A stretch of DNA of 64,000 nt. It comes from Diplosphaera chodatii (taxonomy: Eukaryota; Chlorophyta; Trebouxiophyceae; Prasiolales; Stichococcaceae). Shown here piece after piece: positions 60,901 through 64,000 of the stretch. The stretch covers positions 1,426,001 to 1,490,000 of the forward strand of contig JAALGY010000030.1 in assembly GCA_032358165.1 (NCBI GenBank), in the 5' to 3' direction. The position numbers were made by a program, and so were the translations under genes. The notes beneath the pieces are model-generated. The model ran no database searches. It had not been told where the DNA came from and saw only the letters and a list, made by a program, of their open reading frames with translations. Positions within the stretch are counted from its first letter, which is position 1, and every line of letters begins with the position of its first letter.

Positions 60901-63701
60901 CCTGGCGTCGCCAATTGGCGGCATGTCGCCGTTCTCAGCAGACGTCACTTTCACGCCCATGGTGCGAGCCGTGCCTGTTTTCAGTTAGGTCTTGTCATGC
61001 CCCTAGCTTGCTAGCCAAAAAGTCATGCTGCCAATGGGCACAGTGGATGCCCATGCTGTCATGTCCTGCACAGGCGGCAATGTCGCCCGGCCAGAGCCCC
61101 GGCTTTGCCCCCTTCAGCCCATTCAACCCGCAGAGCCCCTTCAATCCCACCAGCCCGGTATGTCCTCACTGTTCATGAGGTGTTACCACTTCGTCTGGTA
61201 CATCAGCAAGTGTTCCCATGCACATATCTGGGACGGGCACGGGTGCACTGCTGGCCTCCCAGCATCCATCCAGAAGCAGGGTCACTTAGCCAGCTGACTC
61301 GTGTCCGTGTGCTTTCCTGTTGCAGGGGTACAGCCCAACGTCGCCAGGGTGAGCAACATTGACTGTGTTTGCTGCTAGTGATGTGCTCTGAAGTGTGGTG
61401 TCTGTCAAGAGTCGCCCCATCTGGAAGCGTTGATGTTCCTGACGGTTCTCGATTTGCTTTGCAGATACTCGTGAGTTCATGTTCCGATTCCCTGCCAGTC
61501 TCTGACTCTTGGCGCCACATTCCATTGTGTGGCGCATGCCTGCAATTTCATTCCCTGAATCCTTGTGCACATGCTGACCAGCCTTGTCGTGCGGTGCTGG
61601 CATCGGTGGCATTGGTGACGCATGCAGCATCAGTGCACTCTGCCATGTGCTGCTCTGCAGCCCAACGTCGCCCGGTTACAGCCCGACGTCGCCAGCGTAC
61701 AGTCCGACATCGCCAGCGTACAGTCCGACATCGCCGGCGTACAGCCCGACATCGCCGGCATACAGTCCAACATCGCCAGCGTACAGGTGGCTGATGCCGG
61801 CATGCCATGCAGGGTTGCTTCGACTTTGGTGCACTGCTGTTTTCAAACCTTTGCACATTTCAACATGCCACGTTTATGCTTGAATTGCAGTCCGACGTCA
61901 CCTGCGTACAGCCCAACTTCCCCGGCGTACAGCCCGACATCGCCGGCGTACAGCCCGACTTCGCCAGCCTACAGGTACGTCTCGTGCGCTTGCTTGCTCT
62001 TGCGGCTGAGGCTGCTGCCAATGTGCCACTCTGACCTGACGACTGGCGACACTGTTCCCAATGCAGCCCGACGTCGCCGGCGTACAGTCCAACATCTCCA
62101 GCTTACAGCCCAACGTCACCAGCATACAGGTACAGAATACCAGCATGCTGTTCGATTGCTCGCCTTCGTGCCAGAGACTCTGAAGGCAAGTGCAGTTCTG
62201 GATGTGACGACCTGCGCTCGTGCCCCACTGCAGCCCCACGTCACCGGCATACAGTCCAACGTCTCCAGCATACAGCCCGACGTCGCCGGCGTACAGGTGA
62301 TCGACATCAGCATGCCATGGTACCCTTGGCACACAAGTCTCTCGCTTGAGTGCAACGGTCAGACTGAACCTCGTGCTCATGTTTACACTGCAGTCCCACC
62401 TCTCCAGCATACAGTCCCACATCGCCAGCGTACAGGTACTGCAGTTGCATTGTCATTGTGCGTTTCATGCTATTTGGGATTGATGACTGAACCAGAGCAA
62501 TTTCTGAAACTTGATTGTGTTTATTTGCAGTCCCACCAGCCCGGCATACAGGTGAGGGACCATCTGGTAGTCCGCAATCGGATCCGGTAGAAAACCTGGA
62601 CAGCCTTGCTGGGATACGTGCTGTGTCTCATGGCTTGGGCCACTGATGCGTGCGGCTGCACCAGTCGGGCGTGTTGCAGTGCCAACCCATGTCATGTTTG
62701 GAGCACTGCAGTCCGGCCAATGGAGGGGACGACAAAAAGGGCAGCAAAGTGGGGACATCCTACTCGCCGTCCAGCCCGGCATGGTCGCCCACCTCCCCCA
62801 GTGAGCCTATGTGCTGCCCAACACGCTGCTGCAAGCTTCACTCGGATGTGGGTCGCAACTCTGTTGCAGGAAAGCATTTCAATTCATGAAGCTTTGATGC
62901 TGTGCACTGCAGCATACTCGCCAACAGGCGCAGCGGGTGTGTCTGGCAGCGCCTCGCCAGTGTACAGCCCGACCTCACCCACGTGGGTTCTTTCGTACTA
63001 TCTATCATGTGATGGCAAGCGGCATTGCCACTGACTGTGATGTTTTGTGCACTTGTTGTGAGTCGTCAGCACCCGATGCATGGTCGCAGCAGAGGCAAGT
63101 CATTACAACCCTTGCGCTGTGCGTGCAGGTATTCACCTTCAGGCGGCTCCAAGAGTCCTGCCTACTCGTGAGTATGGCTTTCCTTTTGTGCACCCACCGA
63201 CCTGCCTTCATGCCCGTAATGTGCACCCTTGGCTCCTCCCAATTTACTCGGATGTCATCTGGCGCCTCTGACACCTCCAAGCCATTCATATGCAGGCCCA
63301 CAAGTCCGCAGTACAGTCCGACTTCGCCGCAGTACTCGCCTGCCTCGCCGCAGTACAGGTCGAGTTCCATGTACTGACTGCCTCACAAATGCTATGTCTC
63401 TGCATTTGCCCCAATCAGTGGCAGCAGGGTTGGGTCCACCGCTCGCTTGCCAGCATGTGTGCATATGCCAATGCCTGTTGACGTGTCAGTTTTGCTGCGG
63501 CATCTATTGGCTGGGCAAGATAGCTGAATGTCATCATGTGGTGGTTGCAACAGCCCAGCGTCGCCGGAAGCTGGGCCTCCTTCGGCAACGGCGTCCACCT
63601 CAGCGACGTCGTCAGCGCAGCCGGGCAGCCTGCAGGCCAACGGCGCGGCTGCCAATGGCGTGGCGAATGGCGGCGAGGCATTCAGCCCATCGCACAGTTG
63701 A
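51934..63701 (+). CDS. RPB1: RNA polymerase II largest subunit RPB1, with YSPTSPA/G C-terminal repeat domain
   Basis: The catalytic subunit of Pol II. Forty-eight exons join in phase from 51934 ([13 protein letters not shown], exon 51934-51972) to the stop at 63701; total 5,442 nt, about 1,813 residues. Blocks in order: [17 protein letters not shown]; clamp core [74 protein letters not shown] at about 54736 (three catalytic Asp for magnesium); bridge helix [20 protein letters not shown]; trigger-loop region [20 protein letters not shown] then [14 protein letters not shown]; and [21 protein letters not shown] linker rich in MTP/MSP precedes about 20 tandem heptads and a diverged distal CTD ending [10 protein letters not shown]. 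Clamp zinc ligands are partly lost: residues 71, 81, 108, 111 and the site equivalent to yeast C167 are Asp, Tyr, Ser, Asn and Thr. One intron (54850-54973) uses a GC donor. Stops between exons are intronic, so this is not a pseudogene. Confidence 0.97.
54511..54570. repeat. Two-copy 30-bp tandem repeat inside an RPB1 intron
   Basis: The unit containing CTGTGCAAGCTGACTTCGAA occurs at 54511-54540 and 54541-54570, back to back, differing at only two positions (T/C at base 1 and base 25 of the unit). It lies in the intron between the exons ending at 54489 and starting at 54673. It looks like a recent local duplication. Confidence 0.9.
61329..63358 (+). repeat. RPB1 CTD heptad-coding repeats, split by introns every 1-6 heptads
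   Basis: Exons 61661-61786, 61891-61974, 62067-62129, 62234-62296, 62394-62435 and 62531-62551 are 126, 84, 63, 63, 42 and 21 nt: 6, 4, 3, 3, 2 and 1 heptads. Each begins inside a Ser codon after a CAG acceptor and ends TACAG|GT. With the heptad of the 61326 exon, about 20 tandem YSPTSPA or YSPTSPG units result. Distal units are diverged: [29 protein letters not shown] twice, YSPASPQ and YSPASPE. Position 7 is almost always Ala or Gly in the proximal part. Confidence 0.93.
61465..61470 (+). other. 6-nt microexon in the RPB1 CTD
   Basis: TTGCAG|ATACTC|GTGAGT. The upstream exon ends TCGCCAGG (phase 2) and the downstream exon begins CCCAACG. Including the six bases gives GGA TAC TCC CCA, restoring the Tyr-Ser needed to keep the heptad register. 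Skipping it would stay in frame but delete exactly Tyr-Ser. Confidence 0.75.
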
Positions 63702-64000
63702 TAGTCAGCCTGCAGGATCCTGCTGCTGCTGCAGCGTGATTGGAAAGCAGTGCGGGCGGATGCTTGAAGCCAGCATGCCCGATGTCTTTAGCAGTAGAGC
63801 CTGGTGCCGAGTCAGTAGTGTGTTGGGGAGTTTGGTGTGTCGTCAACATAGCATAGCTGGGATGATGCCCCAGTTTTGACATGCATGTGGCTGACAGTGG
63901 GATGCCATAGCACCGCAGACGCAGGCTACAGTCTCGCAAAAGGAACAAGTGCTGTCACTTTTGCGGTTTGACTGCCTTGAAGCGGAGTCGGACGTAATCA
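63702..64000. other. RPB1 3' flank
   Basis: This is the presumed 3' UTR and flanking sequence of RPB1. I saw no further gene and no clear TGTAA-type algal polyadenylation signal. Confidence 0.5.

Noticed and set aside
61661..62551. CRISPR-like or satellite array
   Set aside because: The 21-nt periodicity is protein-coding heptads separated by spliceosomal introns; spacers and repeats do not fit a CRISPR array.
61622..62590. 322-residue plus-strand frame reading the repeat region in another frame
   Set aside because: It is a shifted-frame artefact of the CTD repeats; the YSPTSPA frame is the conserved one.
51934..63701. RPB1 as a pseudogene because of many stops in all frames
   Set aside because: All stops fall between GT/GC-AG boundaries and 48 exons join in phase with conserved catalytic motifs.

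Overview
This is a gene-dense stretch of eukaryotic nuclear DNA, almost certainly from a green alga (Chlorophyta, perhaps trebouxiophyte-like). The evidence is: GC-rich coding sequence; genes cut into many short exons by short GT-AG introns that mostly end in TGCAG; a protein shared by cyanobacteria and plastids (DUF3172); and plant-type versions of a triose-phosphate-translocator-family sugar transporter, a DUF810/MUN protein and a GYF protein. No operons, ribosome-binding sites, CRISPR arrays, phage genes or transposons were seen. All assignments come from reading exons by eye and joining them in phase, so single exon edges may be off by a few bases.

Seventeen protein-coding genes can be supported. 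In order: a DUF3172 plastid protein (+, 5' end outside the window); splicing factor CWC24/RNF113 (-); mitochondrial copper chaperone SCO1 (+); a SANT/Myb-UBA protein (-); a VPS3/TGFBRAP1-like CORVET subunit (-); ALKBH8, a fused RRM-AlkB-methyltransferase tRNA wobble-uridine enzyme (-); Ap4A phosphorylase (+); an EB1-type calponin-homology protein (-); a C2/MUN (DUF810, Munc13-like) protein (+); NatA catalytic subunit NAA10 (-); a GYF-domain translation-repressor-like protein (-); tubulin cofactor B (+); a nucleotide-sugar transporter (-); an RPP14-like RNase P/MRP subunit (-); a patatin-like phospholipase (+); clamp-loader subunit RFC3 (-); and RPB1, the largest subunit of RNA polymerase II (+, 51.9-63.7 kb).

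Most genes are housekeeping genes and are not functionally clustered. The layout alternates divergent pairs sharing 0.4-0.8 kb upstream regions (CWC24/SCO1, ALKBH8/Ap4A phosphorylase, GYF/TBCB, RPP14/patatin, RFC3/RPB1) with closely spaced convergent 3' ends.

The most striking observations are in RPB1. All 48 exons join in frame to about 1,813 residues with an intact catalytic [12 protein letters not shown] motif, yet both zinc sites of the clamp have lost ligands (two of four and three of four). Its C-terminal domain has about 20 tandem YSPTSPA/G heptads, encoded by exons whose lengths are whole multiples of 21 nt, with every intron splitting the same Ser codon, plus one 6-nt microexon.
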